In this document: positions 36,597 to 44,254 of the stretch, piece after piece
Numbering within the stretch: position 1 is the first letter of the stretch
Layout of the letters: each line of letters begins with the position of its first letter
Assembly: GCA_903858685.1 (NCBI GenBank)
Contig: CAIOJR010000156.1
Coordinates: 1 to 44,254, forward strand
DNA: 44,254 bases
Direction: 5' to 3'
Origin: an uncultured Caulobacterales bacterium
Lineage (GTDB): Bacteria; Pseudomonadota; Alphaproteobacteria; Caulobacterales; Caulobacteraceae
Notes under the pieces: generated by a model
The model's database searches: none
The model's input: the letters and a program-made list of their open reading frames with translations, nothing else
What the model was told of the DNA's origin: nothing
Translations under genes and position numbers: made by a program

Positions 36597-38033
36597 TCAT
36601 CTAATAAGCCCGAGAAGATCTTGCAGCATTTGGTCTGATGTCGTGATGATCTTTGAAGAAGCTGTGTAGGCTCTTTGCGTCACGATCAGTCCTGTGAACT
36701 CCGACGACAGGTCAACAGTCGATGCTTCGAGCGTTTGTGGTGAAATAGCGCCAGCGCCGCCGGTGCCTGCGGACTTGAGATTATAGGAGCCGCTGGCGTT
36801 GGAGACCTGGTAGGCGCCGCCTGACACTGCAGCCAGACCATCCGGGTTAGGAAAGGTTGCGACGGCGACCTGAGCGATTTTTCGCGACACGCCGTTGTCG
36901 TAATTGGCGGTGACATAGCCCTGATTGTCGATTGTGACATTGGACAGGTTGCCAAAATTGGTGCCATTGGTCGTCAGCGACTGGGTCACGGACTGGCTGG
37001 CGAACTGTGTCAGACCGCCCGGCGCATTGCCGATGCTCAACCCGATCGACTGGGCGCCGATGCCCAGTCCCGACGCCCAGTTGACCGCGCCCGCGCCGGG
37101 CGCGGCGGCGGTCGATGCGCCGATATTGATGGAAGGCGAGGCCGGAGTTGAAAACAGCGTCGTATGCGCCGGGTCGTACTGGCCGGTTGCGGTGAAGGCC
37201 ACGGTGCCAGTGGCGATCTGACCATTGGACAGGCCCGCTCCGGTCGTCACGTCAGAGGCCGGGACCGCAACCATTTCAGCATACCACTGATTGGCCACGG
37301 TGGATTTGAGGAAGTCGATCTGGACGGTGTGGGGGCCGCCCTGACTGTCGGCCACGGGCACCTGGATGGAGAAGTCCGGCTTGACGCCCGTTCCCGTTGC
37401 GGCGTTGTACATGGCCATGGAATTGGTGGCGGCGTTATAGGCGCCCACGCCTGCGGGAACCGCGACGGCCGCGGTCGCAGCCGTTCCCGCCGTCGTCGTG
37501 GACTGAAGGTTGGCGTTGATGCTGACCTGGGTGGTCGGCGACGCCGCTCCGCCCTGGGTCAGGACGTTGATGGTCTGAAGCGACGTGACGCTGGTGGGAT
37601 TGGTGGTGATGGTCCCGTTGGAGTCAGCGACCCAGCCCTGCAGATAAAATCCGGCTGTATTCTTCAGATACCCCTGATGGTCCACCGTGAACGAACCCGC
37701 GCGCGTGAACAGGCGCGGTTCGGTGGCGCTTGTATTGGTGGGATCTGAGGTCGTGACGAACATGCCCGATCCGTTGATCGCCAGATCGGTATTGGACGAG
37801 GTTTGGTTCAGCTGTCCCTGCTGTGACACCAATAGTTGCGGGATCGCTGACACGCCGCCGGCGGAAAAGATTCCATTCTGGGCCGTCGAGGTCACGATGG
37901 ACGAAAAGTCCACCTGGGTCTGCTTGTAGCCGATGGTGTTGGAGTTGGAGATATTGTCGGAGATGGCGCTCACCGCGGCGGAGTTCGCCACCAGGCCGGT
38001 CACCCCGGCGGCCAGTGCGCTATTGATGCTCAT
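36597..38033 (-). CDS. flgE: Flagellar hook protein FlgE
   Basis: A 478-residue hook subunit. The N-terminal rod-like helix INSALAAGVTGLVANSAAVSAISDNISNSNTIGYKQTQVDFSSIV and the C-terminal STVDLSSEFTGLIVTQRAYTASSKIITTSDQMLQDLLGLIR are the conserved terminal regions of hook and rod proteins, while the middle (residues 100-400) is a low-complexity, threonine- and alanine-rich variable domain. It is shorter than the roughly 590-residue Caulobacter FlgE. It follows flgD by 41 bp and is the last gene of the fliK-flgD-flgE unit. Subunits are exported and polymerise outside the cell under the FlgD cap. Confidence 0.96.
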   Translation of the reverse strand: MSINSALAAGVTGLVANSAAVSAISDNISNSNTIGYKQTQVDFSSIVTSTAQNGIFSAGGVSAIPQLLVSQQGQLNQTSSNTDLAINGSGMFVTTSDPTNTSATEPRLFTRAGSFTVDHQGYLKNTAGFYLQGWVADSNGTITTNPTSVTSLQTINVLTQGGAASPTTQVSINANLQSTTTAGTAATAAVAVPAGVGAYNAATNSMAMYNAATGTGVKPDFSIQVPVADSQGGPHTVQIDFLKSTVANQWYAEMVAVPASDVTTGAGLSNGQIATGTVAFTATGQYDPAHTTLFSTPASPSINIGASTAAAPGAGAVNWASGLGIGAQSIGLSIGNAPGGLTQFASQSVTQSLTTNGTNFGNLSNVTIDNQGYVTANYDNGVSRKIAQVAVATFPNPDGLAAVSGGAYQVSNASGSYNLKSAGTGGAGAISPQTLEASTVDLSSEFTGLIVTQRAYTASSKIITTSDQMLQDLLGLIR

Positions 38034-38074
38034 CTAGGCGTTTCCTCTTTGGGATGTCGGATGGAAAGGGTTGG

Positions 38075-38767
38075 TCATACGCTGGTGCTGACGGATCTGA
38101 CGCTGGACACCGGCACAGTGGTCTGGCCGATCCCAAGCACGGTCTGTCCCGCGGCGTTTTGCTGGACGCTGGTGACGACGCCGGCCACCTGCGGCGTGGC
38201 GGAGACCGTGCCGCCATAGGCGTCCTGCGCCGAGATCGAGAGGGTGTAGACTCCGTTCGGCAAGGCCCGACCGGTGGAATCCGTCCCCGGCCAGGTGAAG
38301 GTGTTCGCGCCTGTGGTGAGCGCGTTGAGATTGCCGCTCCAGACCGCCGTGCCGGAGGAATTGGTGATCGTGGCCGTCCCTGACACTGCGCCGGAGCCCA
38401 ATGTGTACTGCCAGGACGCTGTCGCGCCGGTCTTGTTCACATCGGCCGTATTGGCCACGACCGATTTGCCGATCATGTTGACGGCGCTGGAGACGCCTTG
38501 ACCGCCGCCGCTATTGGACACCAGTTGTTGCAACAACTGATTGGACAGAAGTTGCTGCTGAACGCCATTCATCTCCACCAACTGTTGGGTGAAGGCGTTG
38601 GTGTCCATCGGCGAGGTTGGATCCTGGTTCTGAAGCTGCGTGGTCAAGAGCTTCAGAAAGGTGTCATAGCTGGAGTTCAGCGTGCTCTGGCCGGACGAAA
38701 TCTGCGCCGCCGCGCTGGTCGAGGTTGTTGCGCTGGCGGCGGTCGTGGCTGCGACTGCGGTGGTCAT
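38075..38767 (-). CDS. flgD: Hook-cap protein FlgD
   Basis: A 230-residue hook-assembly scaffold. The N-terminus STLNSSYDTFLKLLTTQLQNQDPTSPMDTNAFTQQLVEMNGVQQQL is the conserved FlgD segment; the C-terminal half has the FlgD Ig-like/Tudor domains with FTWPGTDSTGRALPNGVYTLSISAQDAYG. FlgD caps the growing hook and is discarded later. It is 13 bp after fliK and 41 bp before flgE. Confidence 0.95.
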   Translation of the reverse strand: MTTAVAATTAASATTSTSAAAQISSGQSTLNSSYDTFLKLLTTQLQNQDPTSPMDTNAFTQQLVEMNGVQQQLLSNQLLQQLVSNSGGGQGVSSAVNMIGKSVVANTADVNKTGATASWQYTLGSGAVSGTATITNSSGTAVWSGNLNALTTGANTFTWPGTDSTGRALPNGVYTLSISAQDAYGGTVSATPQVAGVVTSVQQNAAGQTVLGIGQTTVPVSSVRSVSTSV

Positions 38768-38780
38768 ATTGCGTCCCTCC

Positions 38781-40487
38781 TCAGATCCTGATGTCCAGGC
38801 CGCGTTTCGCGCCGTTTGCGGCGGTGAGCGCCGCCATGTCGGCGGTCTCTGAAAGGCGGGTCATGGCGTTGAAAGCTGCGGCGCCGCTGCTGGACGGGCG
38901 TCGCTGGTCGTCTGAATTCTGCCAGGCGCCATTGGAGGCGGAGCCCCCGCCATCGGCGCTGGCGGCCGTCTGAAAGGTCAGGTCGCTGGCGCCGAGGCTG
39001 AAGCCTGCGTCCTGCAGTGCCTGGCGCAAAGCGCCGGCGTTATTGGCGAGCGCGCTTGCGGAGTCCGATTTTTCGAAGCTGAGGGTTGCGGATAGTTCGC
39101 CCTTGGCGCCGATCGCTACCGAGACATTGACCTTGCCCAGCCCATCGGGATCGAGCGCCACATCAAACCGTGTGGTCTTTGAACCCAGTTTGTTGACGAT
39201 CTGCGCCGCCAGACTGGTCACCGTCTGGGATGTTGTCCGCAGGCCGGAAGGCGGGGCGTCGGTCGTCTGGCCCTGCACGGCGACGGACTGTGCGCCCGCA
39301 GCTTCGGCGGCGGCGGTTTGGCTGGACAGATCGACCGGCCCGTCCGGCGTGGGTTGGGCCGCCGTGGCCAGGATTGAGGCGTCTGCGCCGTTCCCCCCCG
39401 ATCCGTTCGATGATCCGGAGTGGCGCCCCGCGCCGCTGATGGCGCTCACCTCGGCGGCAAGTCCGCTGTCGCCGTTTGCAGTCGCGTCCGGCGTGGGGCC
39501 CGTCGTTGCGGCGACCAAACCGGACGCGCCTGTTGGGCGTCCTGAGGCCGACCCTGCCGTTGCGCCGGACCGGGCGCCGCTGGTCGTGTTGGAGGCGCTG
39601 GACGCGAGGCTCTTGCCGGACAAGGGGGCGAGCCCTGCAGAGATCGTGGAAAGGCTGACCGCGCCGCCGTCAGCACCGCCCTGGCTGGCGTCCGCGGCAT
39701 TCAGCTGGGCGATGGTCAGGCCGTCGGCGATTTTGCGGTCGGCTGTAACCTCCAGGTTTGTCGGCGCGTCGGGCGGGGATGCAGGCGCGGGCGCCGGTGC
39801 GGCTGCGGCTGTCGCTGAAGGCGCGTCACCGCCGTTGGACGATGTGGCCCTGTCTTTTGAGCTGAACGTTGCGTCGGCAGGCGGGGCGTCGGCAGGCGGG
39901 CTTGGCGCTGTCGGGGCTGCAGCCGCCGCCAGAATCGCAGCATCGGGTGCAGCGCTTGCCGCGGCGATCTCGCTCGTCGTCGATTGGGCTGCGTCGTCCG
40001 CCTTGCTTGCCGCAGATCTATTGGCGGCGTTGCCCCGTCCGGTCTGGCTGGTCGCGCTGCCGTCGCCGGCGCTGTTTGTCGGACCAGCGGAATCCGCCGC
40101 GTTTTGGACGGTCGTGGCGACGGCCGACGCCTGACCATCCCGTGCAGACGCACTGGAGGGTCGGGCCTGGGATGTGTTCCTGTCCGCCGCCGTGGGGGCT
40201 GCCCCATCCCCGCCCGAATGCGTTCTCGCGCCTGGCGCTGACCTGTCCGTCCTGGCGGTCGCCGCCACGGTTGCGCTGGCTTCTGTCGTCAGGGCCGCGT
40301 TCTGGGCCGCGTTCTGGGGGGTGGTTTCAGTGGGCGCATCAGCGGCGCTGATCAGGCTTGTAAAGTCGGACGCCGCCGCCGCCGTCGCCGCTGCGGCGCG
40401 GCTGGAGCGCGACCGGTCTGAGGACGCTGTCGACCTGCTGGCGGTCGCGGCGGAGTCAGGTGCGTGCGCTGGGCTGGCGGCTGAGGT
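38781..40487 (-). CDS. fliK: Flagellar hook-length control protein FliK
   Basis: A long alanine-, serine- and proline-rich protein (about 568 residues from the TTG at 40487) with the FliK C-terminal domain: LAAQIVNKLGSKTTRFDVALDPDGLGKVNVSVAIGAKGELSATLSFEKSDSASALANNAGALRQALQDAGFSLGASDLTF, the FliK/Flg_hook pattern that takes part in substrate switching. The linker (residues about 10-400) is disordered and alanine-rich. An upstream GTG at 40607 keeps the frame open but lies inside the -24 element of the sigma-54 promoter and so cannot be the start. The frame between 40490 and 40540 has poor third-base GC, and a different frame looks coding there (see findings), so the N-terminus is uncertain. 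Confidence 0.85.
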   Translation of the reverse strand, partial: TSAASPAHAPDSAATASRSTASSDRSRSSRAAAATAAAASDFTSLISAADAPTETTPQNAAQNAALTTEASATVAATARTDRSAPGARTHSGGDGAAPTAADRNTSQARPSSASARDGQASAVATTVQNAADSAGPTNSAGDGSATSQTGRGNAANRSAASKADDAAQSTTSEIAAASAAPDAAILAAAAAPTAPSPPADAPPADATFSSKDRATSSNGGDAPSATAAAAPAPAPASPPDAPTNLEVTADRKIADGLTIAQLNAADASQGGADGGAVSLSTISAGLAPLSGKSLASSASNTTSGARSGATAGSASGRPTGASGLVAATTGPTPDATANGDSGLAAEVSAISGAGRHSGSSNGSGGNGADASILATAAQPTPDGPVDLSSQTAAAEAAGAQSVAVQGQTTDAPPSGLRTTSQTVTSLAAQIVNKLGSKTTRFDVALDPDGLGKVNVSVAIGAKGELSATLSFEKSDSASALANNAGALRQALQDAGFSLGASDLTFQTAASADGGGSASNGAWQNSDDQRRPSSSGAAAFNAMTRLSETADMAALTAANGAKRGLDIRI

Positions 40488-40586
40488 CAAGGCTTTACCA
40501 AAGGGACGATGGCCAGGACCACTTCGGTGATCTTGGCCAATCAGGATGCGGCCGCGCTTCCTGCGCAGACTGTTGGGAAACGTGAA

Positions 40587-40602
40587 GCAACCGCCGGGCC
40601 AG
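40587..40602 (-). promoter_or_regulatory. Sigma-54 promoter of fliK-flgD-flgE
   Basis: On the minus strand TGGCCCG-GCGG-TTGC, with GG and GC separated by 10 bases as required, one base off the consensus TGGCACG-N4-TTGC. Transcription would start near 40576. The leader contains no ATG, and the likely fliK start lies at 40487 or 40540. Confidence 0.85.
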
Positions 40603-40618
40603 TCCACAAAAACCTATT

Positions 40619-40631
40619 TAAACAATTGATA
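40619..40631 (-). promoter_or_regulatory. IHF consensus site, hook-operon side
   Basis: On the minus strand TATCAA-TTGT-TTA exactly matches the IHF consensus WATCAA-N4-TTR. It lies between the sigma-54 promoter (40587-40602) and the ftr-like palindrome (40678-40692), where a bend would bring FlbD to the polymerase. Confidence 0.75.
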
Positions 40632-40677
40632 TTCATGTATTTTTCTGAAAATCACGATGCGCCGGATTGTTCTGGTG

Positions 40678-40692
40678 CGGCGTTTATTGCCG
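40678..40692. promoter_or_regulatory. FlbD-type (ftr-like) palindrome 1
   Basis: CGGCG-TTTAT-TGCCG, one base off a perfect CGGCA-N5-TGCCG. It is about 80-100 bp upstream of both sigma-54 elements (hook operon to the left, flgK to the right), the usual enhancer distance. Half-sites TGCCG (40720-40724) and CGGCA (40747-40751) lie nearby. Confidence 0.6.
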
Positions 40693-40781
40693 GGCGCCAA
40701 TGGCCGAACAGGTCGTTCCTGCCGAGCTTGGGCGATGTGCGAAACACGGCAAGGGTGTGACGTCGACAGCCGACGTCGAAC

Positions 40782-40796
40782 TGGCGCCAGTTTTGC
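40782..40796 (+). promoter_or_regulatory. Sigma-54 promoter of flgK-flgL
   Basis: TGGCGCC-AGTT-TTGC with GG and GC 10 bases apart, close to TGGCACG-N4-TTGC. The start would be near 40808, leaving a 135-base leader before flgK. It faces away from the minus-strand sigma-54 promoter. Confidence 0.85.
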
Positions 40797-40843
40797 GCGG
40801 CTACATCCGCCATGAAAGACTCAAATTCGTCAGAATTGTTAAA

Positions 40844-40856
40844 AATCAACAGGTTG
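40844..40856 (+). promoter_or_regulatory. IHF consensus site, flgK side
   Basis: AATCAA-CAGG-TTG exactly matches WATCAA-N4-TTR. It lies downstream of the flgK sigma-54 promoter, between it and a second ftr-like palindrome, so it mirrors the arrangement on the other side. Confidence 0.65.
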
Positions 40857-40891
40857 CGTTGCCTTGACGCTGCCGCGATCCTTTTGCGCCC

Positions 40892-40906
40892 CGGCAAAAC
40901 CTGCCG
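40892..40906. promoter_or_regulatory. FlbD-type (ftr-like) palindrome 2
   Basis: CGGCA-AAACC-TGCCG, with perfect 5-bp arms and a 5-base spacer, in the flgK leader about 85-100 bases downstream of the predicted start site. FlbD sites downstream of late promoters are known in Caulobacter. Confidence 0.65.
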
Positions 40907-40942
40907 AGTGACGTGGAAGTGTTGCCGAGGGGAGACCCGGTA

Positions 40943-43063
40943 ATGGCGACACTCGGCGGAATATTAAGCATCGCCTCAACGGCGCTTCGAACGGCTCAGG
41001 CGGGTTTGAACGTCGTTTCGGACAATGTCAGCAACGTCAATACAGCTGGCTATGTCCGAAAGGTCATGAATCAGGAGTCGCTCAGCTATGCTGGAACCGG
41101 CGCAGGCGTCGGCGTCGCCAGCGTCACCCGCGTTGCAGATCAGTATCTGCAGCAGGCCAGCCTGACAGCGACAGCCTCTTCCTCCAATTATGCCGCTGTC
41201 GCAGCCAATCTGGATCAGGCTCAGGCGTTGTTTGGCGACCCGTCAGCGACGGGATCGCTGTTTTCGCAACTCGACCAGGTGTTTTCCGCCTTTTCGTCTT
41301 TGGCCACCTCTCCCAGCAGCGTTCAACAGACCCAGTCCATCAGCACGCTGACGCAGTTTTTCAACAACGCCTCCCAGATATCGAACAGTCTGACGACGCT
41401 TCAGGCTCAGAGCAATTCCCAGGTCACGTCTGATGTGACCCAGGTCAATACGCTCCTGTCCCAGATCGACTCGCTGAACGCCGATATTTCTCGCGGCGGC
41501 GTCAGCAGTTATGATGTCACCGGCTATCAGAACCAGCAGAGCCAATATATTGACCAGCTTTCCAAGCTGATCGACATCAAGGTCAGTCCCTCGACGACGT
41601 CCGGCGGCGGGGTGACCATCAGGGGGTCGGACGGCACCGCCCTGACCGGGGTTGGACTTGGCCCTGCCGTATTCAGCTATGATCAGTCCAATGGCAGCGG
41701 ACAGTTGATGTTCACGCCGCCCGGCGGGCAACTGCAGCCCTATGGCTCTCGCCTGACCAGCGGAGAGATCGAGGGCCTGCTGCACTCTGTCAACACAGAC
41801 ATTCCCAACTTGGCGCAGCAACTGGCGCAGTTCACGGCCTCAACGGCGTCCGCGCTGAATCAGGCCGCCAACGCCAGTTCGCCAACGCCCGCGCCGGCCA
41901 CCCTGACCGGAAAGGATACCGGTCTGGATGCGCCAACGGCGATTGCAGGCTTTACCGGCAAGACAAATATCGCCGTGGTCAATGCTCAGGGCGTTATCCA
42001 GAAGCAGGTCGCGATCGATTTCAGCGCCGGGACCATCACCCCGGCAGGCGGCGCGGCCACTGCATTCACGCCCGCCAGCTTTGTCGCCACGCTCAACACG
42101 GCCCTCGGAGGGACGGCGACGGTCAGCACCAGCGGCAATGTGCTGAGCATCGCCGCGAGTGGGGCAGGCAACGGAGTCGCAATCGCCGATGACGCGACCA
42201 ACCCCAGCCAGTCCGGCGGCAAGGGGTTCTCCCAGTATTTCGGCTTCAACGATATCGTCAGTTCGGCGGGATTGGCTGACTACAATACCGGTCTGACGGC
42301 TGCCAGCCTGTCCGGATTCAATTCCGGGGCGGTCAAGTTCCGCATCGCCGGCGCTGACGGCACGGACGTGGCTGATATTTCGGTGACGCCGACGCCGGGA
42401 CAGACCCTTGGCGCCCTCGTCAATCAGCTCAACGCCAATAGCGGCGGGCTCGGCCTCTACGGCACGTTCACGCTCGACAGCAAGGGCGCGCTGAGCTTCG
42501 CGCCGAAGACTGGCTCGAACACGACATTGAGCGTCGTTTCCGACACGACCTCGCGCAATGGAACCGGGCCCAGCTTGACCGGTCTGTTCGGTCTGGATCC
42601 GTCTATCCGCGCCGGTCGGGCGACGGGGTTTTCGGTCAATCCCGCGCTCGTCCAGCAACCGGGCCTGATCCCCAACGCCAAGCTGAATCTGTCTGCGACG
42701 GCGCCAAGTTCGGCGCTCACCACAGGCGACACGTCTGGCTATGACGCACTGTCCCAGGCCGGGCAAGCTGTGCAGAATATCGCCGCCGCCGGGCAGGCGG
42801 TCGCCCAGACGGTCAGCCTGTCCAACTATTCCGCCAGCTTCGCCGCCAGCATCGCCACCTCAGCCTCTACCGCAGACGCAAACCAAAAGGCCGCCGCCGC
42901 CAGCGCGACCTCGGCAACCAATCAGAGATCGTCGGTCGAAGGCGTCAATCTGGATGAAGAGCTTATCCATCTGACAACCTATCAAGAGGCATATAATGCC
43001 TCCGCGCGCCTGATTACCGCGGCCAAGGACATGTACGACGCCCTCTTGGCCGCCGTGCCCTAG
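40943..43063 (+). CDS. flgK: Hook-filament junction protein FlgK
   Basis: A 706-residue hook-associated protein 1. The conserved N-terminus is LGGILSIASTALRTAQAGLNVVSDNVSNVNTAGYVRK and the C-terminus EGVNLDEELIHLTTYQEAYNASARLITAAKDMYDALL; the middle is a long variable domain rich in Ala, Thr, Ser and Gly. I start at the ATG at 40943, which has GAGGGGAG upstream; a longer frame from 40913 is not needed. FlgK joins the hook to the filament with FlgL. It is transcribed rightward from a sigma-54 promoter, 10 bp upstream of flgL. Confidence 0.96.
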   Translation: MATLGGILSIASTALRTAQAGLNVVSDNVSNVNTAGYVRKVMNQESLSYAGTGAGVGVASVTRVADQYLQQASLTATASSSNYAAVAANLDQAQALFGDPSATGSLFSQLDQVFSAFSSLATSPSSVQQTQSISTLTQFFNNASQISNSLTTLQAQSNSQVTSDVTQVNTLLSQIDSLNADISRGGVSSYDVTGYQNQQSQYIDQLSKLIDIKVSPSTTSGGGVTIRGSDGTALTGVGLGPAVFSYDQSNGSGQLMFTPPGGQLQPYGSRLTSGEIEGLLHSVNTDIPNLAQQLAQFTASTASALNQAANASSPTPAPATLTGKDTGLDAPTAIAGFTGKTNIAVVNAQGVIQKQVAIDFSAGTITPAGGAATAFTPASFVATLNTALGGTATVSTSGNVLSIAASGAGNGVAIADDATNPSQSGGKGFSQYFGFNDIVSSAGLADYNTGLTAASLSGFNSGAVKFRIAGADGTDVADISVTPTPGQTLGALVNQLNANSGGLGLYGTFTLDSKGALSFAPKTGSNTTLSVVSDTTSRNGTGPSLTGLFGLDPSIRAGRATGFSVNPALVQQPGLIPNAKLNLSATAPSSALTTGDTSGYDALSQAGQAVQNIAAAGQAVAQTVSLSNYSASFAASIATSASTADANQKAAAASATSATNQRSSVEGVNLDEELIHLTTYQEAYNASARLITAAKDMYDALLAAVP

Positions 43064-43072
43064 GAGTAGAAT

Positions 43073-44017
43073 ATGACCCGGGTATCTACAGCAGGTCTGT
43101 TTAGCGTTGCTGTTCTTGCAATCAATAATGCACAGCAGAATCTGGACAAGACCGGTCAGCAAGCCGATTCAGGCAAGATCGCCTCCGATCTGGCGGGTTA
43201 TGGCGGGTCTGCTGAACAAATCACGGCGTCGCGCACGGTGCAGTCGCGGATTCAGAGCTATCTGACCAATGGACAGGTTCTGTCCGGCAAGCTCGACATT
43301 CAGGACCAGAGCCTCCAGGCGGTCCAGACGGCGGCTGGGTCGGCCAAGACCGCCATCAGTTCCGCCGTCGCGGCCGGGGATGGCTCCTCCCTCATCACAG
43401 CCTTGCAGAGCGCGTTGTCGTCAACGGTGACGGCGCTCAACACGCAATATAATGGACAATACGTCTTTGCCGGCTCGCAGACCTCCACGGCGCCGGTCGC
43501 GGCGTCTCAATTGTCGGATCTGACGGCGGCGGGCGCCATCGCCAATGTGTTCAGGAATGACCAGAGCGCGCCCACCAACCGCATTAATGACAATACGGTC
43601 GTCACGACAGGCCAGGTGGCCAGCAATGTCGCCACGCCGCTCTTAAGCGCGCTGCAGCAGGTCGAGGCGTTCAACCAGGGTCCCAATGGTCCGATCACGG
43701 GAACCTTGACTGCGGCGCAGACCACCTTCCTGCAGGGTGTGCTGGCCAGTTTCACCTCGGCCCAGACCACTGTGACCTCCGCCGTGGTGCAGAACGGCGC
43801 CGTGCAAAGTCAGCTGACCAATACGACCGCGACCCTGACCAGTCAGAACGACTCGCTCACCAATACCTTGAGCAATCTGACCGACGTGAACGAAGCCCAG
43901 GTGGCGACCCAGTTGCAGATGGCCCAGTATGCCCTTCAGGCGTCGGTTCAGGTCTATAACACCCTGAAAGCCTCATCTCTGCTGAATCTGACGTCCAGCA
44001 CCGCGACCTCGGCTTAA
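43073..44017 (+). CDS. flgL: Hook-filament junction protein FlgL
   Basis: A 314-residue flagellin-like protein. The N-terminus MTRVSTAGLFSVAVLAINNAQQNLDKTGQQADSGKIASDLAGYGGSAEQI and the C-terminus LTDVNEAQVATQLQMAQYALQASVQVYNTLKASSLLNL follow the helical coiled-coil pattern of FlgL and flagellins. It is identified as FlgL rather than a flagellin by size and by place directly behind flgK. It forms the second junction layer between hook and filament. It ends 23 bp before a strong terminator. Confidence 0.95.
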   Translation: MTRVSTAGLFSVAVLAINNAQQNLDKTGQQADSGKIASDLAGYGGSAEQITASRTVQSRIQSYLTNGQVLSGKLDIQDQSLQAVQTAAGSAKTAISSAVAAGDGSSLITALQSALSSTVTALNTQYNGQYVFAGSQTSTAPVAASQLSDLTAAGAIANVFRNDQSAPTNRINDNTVVTTGQVASNVATPLLSALQQVEAFNQGPNGPITGTLTAAQTTFLQGVLASFTSAQTTVTSAVVQNGAVQSQLTNTTATLTSQNDSLTNTLSNLTDVNEAQVATQLQMAQYALQASVQVYNTLKASSLLNLTSSTATSA

Positions 44018-44040
44018 GGCCCTTATCCCGTCAAACACAG

Positions 44041-44078
44041 AAAAAGCGCCGGGCGAACAACCGCCCCGGCGCTTTTTT
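44041..44078. terminator. Strong bidirectional terminator between flgL and rpmJ
   Basis: AAAAAGCGCCGGGCG pairs with CGCCCCGGCGCTTTTTT (one bulged base), loop AACAAC. A-run on one side and T-run on the other serve the rightward flgL and the leftward rpmJ transcripts. Confidence 0.93.
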
Positions 44079-44136
44079 CAAATTATCATAGGGTCCAAAG
44101 GCGCGGGTCGACCGCGCCTTCGGACGCGCGTTGCAA

Positions 44137-44254
44137 TCAGCCCTGGCGGGCCTTGAAGCGCGGGTCGGTCTTGTTGATCACATAGACGCGGCCCTTGCGG
44201 CGCACAACCTTGCAATCCCGGTGGCGGGACTTCAATGACTTCAGGGAGCTGCGG
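44137..44254 (-). CDS. rpmJ: 50S ribosomal protein L36, start outside window
   Basis: On the minus strand the C-terminal 39 codons of L36 are read: [38 protein letters not shown]. The first codons (MKV) fall just beyond the right edge; the full protein would be 41 residues. It is the alphaproteobacterial type with a single cysteine and so lacks the zinc-binding site of the C+ form. It is convergent with flgL and ends before the shared terminator. Confidence 0.95.
   Translation of the reverse strand, partial: RSSLKSLKSRHRDCKVVRRKGRVYVINKTDPRFKARQG

Noticed and set aside
38781-40607. fliK start at the GTG at 40607
   Set aside because: The codon overlaps the -24 element of the predicted sigma-54 promoter and would lie upstream of the transcription start.

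Overview
The window looks like a high-G+C chromosome segment of a dimorphic, flagellated alphaproteobacterium related to Caulobacter, Maricaulis or Hyphomonas. I base this on cpdR, sciP and flbD, on the gene order fliF-fliG-fliH-fliN-flbD-flhA with sciP next to flgE, and on a methylsuccinyl-CoA dehydrogenase. Genus is not decidable by reading alone.

Left end (1-5340): two tRNA genes, tRNA-Ser(CGA) and tRNA-Leu(CAG), both on the minus strand with encoded CCA. Left of the Ser tRNA lies an AT-richer stretch with an unrecognised partial gene, a small four-cysteine protein and a tandem 10-bp repeat. Left of the Leu tRNA is the decayed 5' end of a P4-type tyrosine integrase behind four GGGGGTA boxes. 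Both are typical tRNA-site integration scars. Between the tRNAs are a crotonase-fold protein, an N-formylglutamate amidohydrolase, the cell-cycle regulator cpdR and a WecG/TagA glycosyltransferase.

Metabolic block (5455-28070): an M20 peptidase, an NDUFA9-like NAD-binding protein, gltD-gltB (ammonia assimilation), a short PhnA-like protein, a thiolase, an SDR and a zinc-free quinone oxidoreductase, an isoaspartyl peptidase/asparaginase, an acyltransferase-3 membrane protein and rlmN. Then come an ACP-ketosynthase pair, a HAD phosphatase and an alpha/beta hydrolase. Next is the unit mcd - HIG1-domain protein - cobalamin adenosyltransferase. Mcd belongs to the ethylmalonyl-CoA pathway, whose mutases need adenosylcobalamin, so this unit is metabolically coherent. 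An HWE-type sensor kinase and a DUF2794 gene close the block.

Flagellar block (28710-44017): on the minus strand, fliF-fliG-fliH-fliN-flbD-flhA forms a tightly packed early operon behind a CtrA-like box. sciP (CtrA antagonist) has its own terminator. fliK-flgD-flgE (hook operon) reads left and flgK-flgL reads right from a shared control region at about 40587-40906. That region has two divergent sigma-54 promoters, two IHF-consensus sites and two FlbD (ftr-like) palindromes. FlbD is encoded 8 kb away in the same block, so the window holds most of the visible parts of a CtrA -> early operon (FlbD) -> sigma-54 late-gene cascade. A strong bidirectional terminator separates flgL from rpmJ (L36), which runs off the right end.

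The most interesting items are the dense divergent late-flagellar control region, an apparent reading-frame switch at the start of fliK, the two integration scars, and the ACP with an altered DSL motif. I see no CRISPR array, complete IS element, or clearly undescribed multi-gene defence system.
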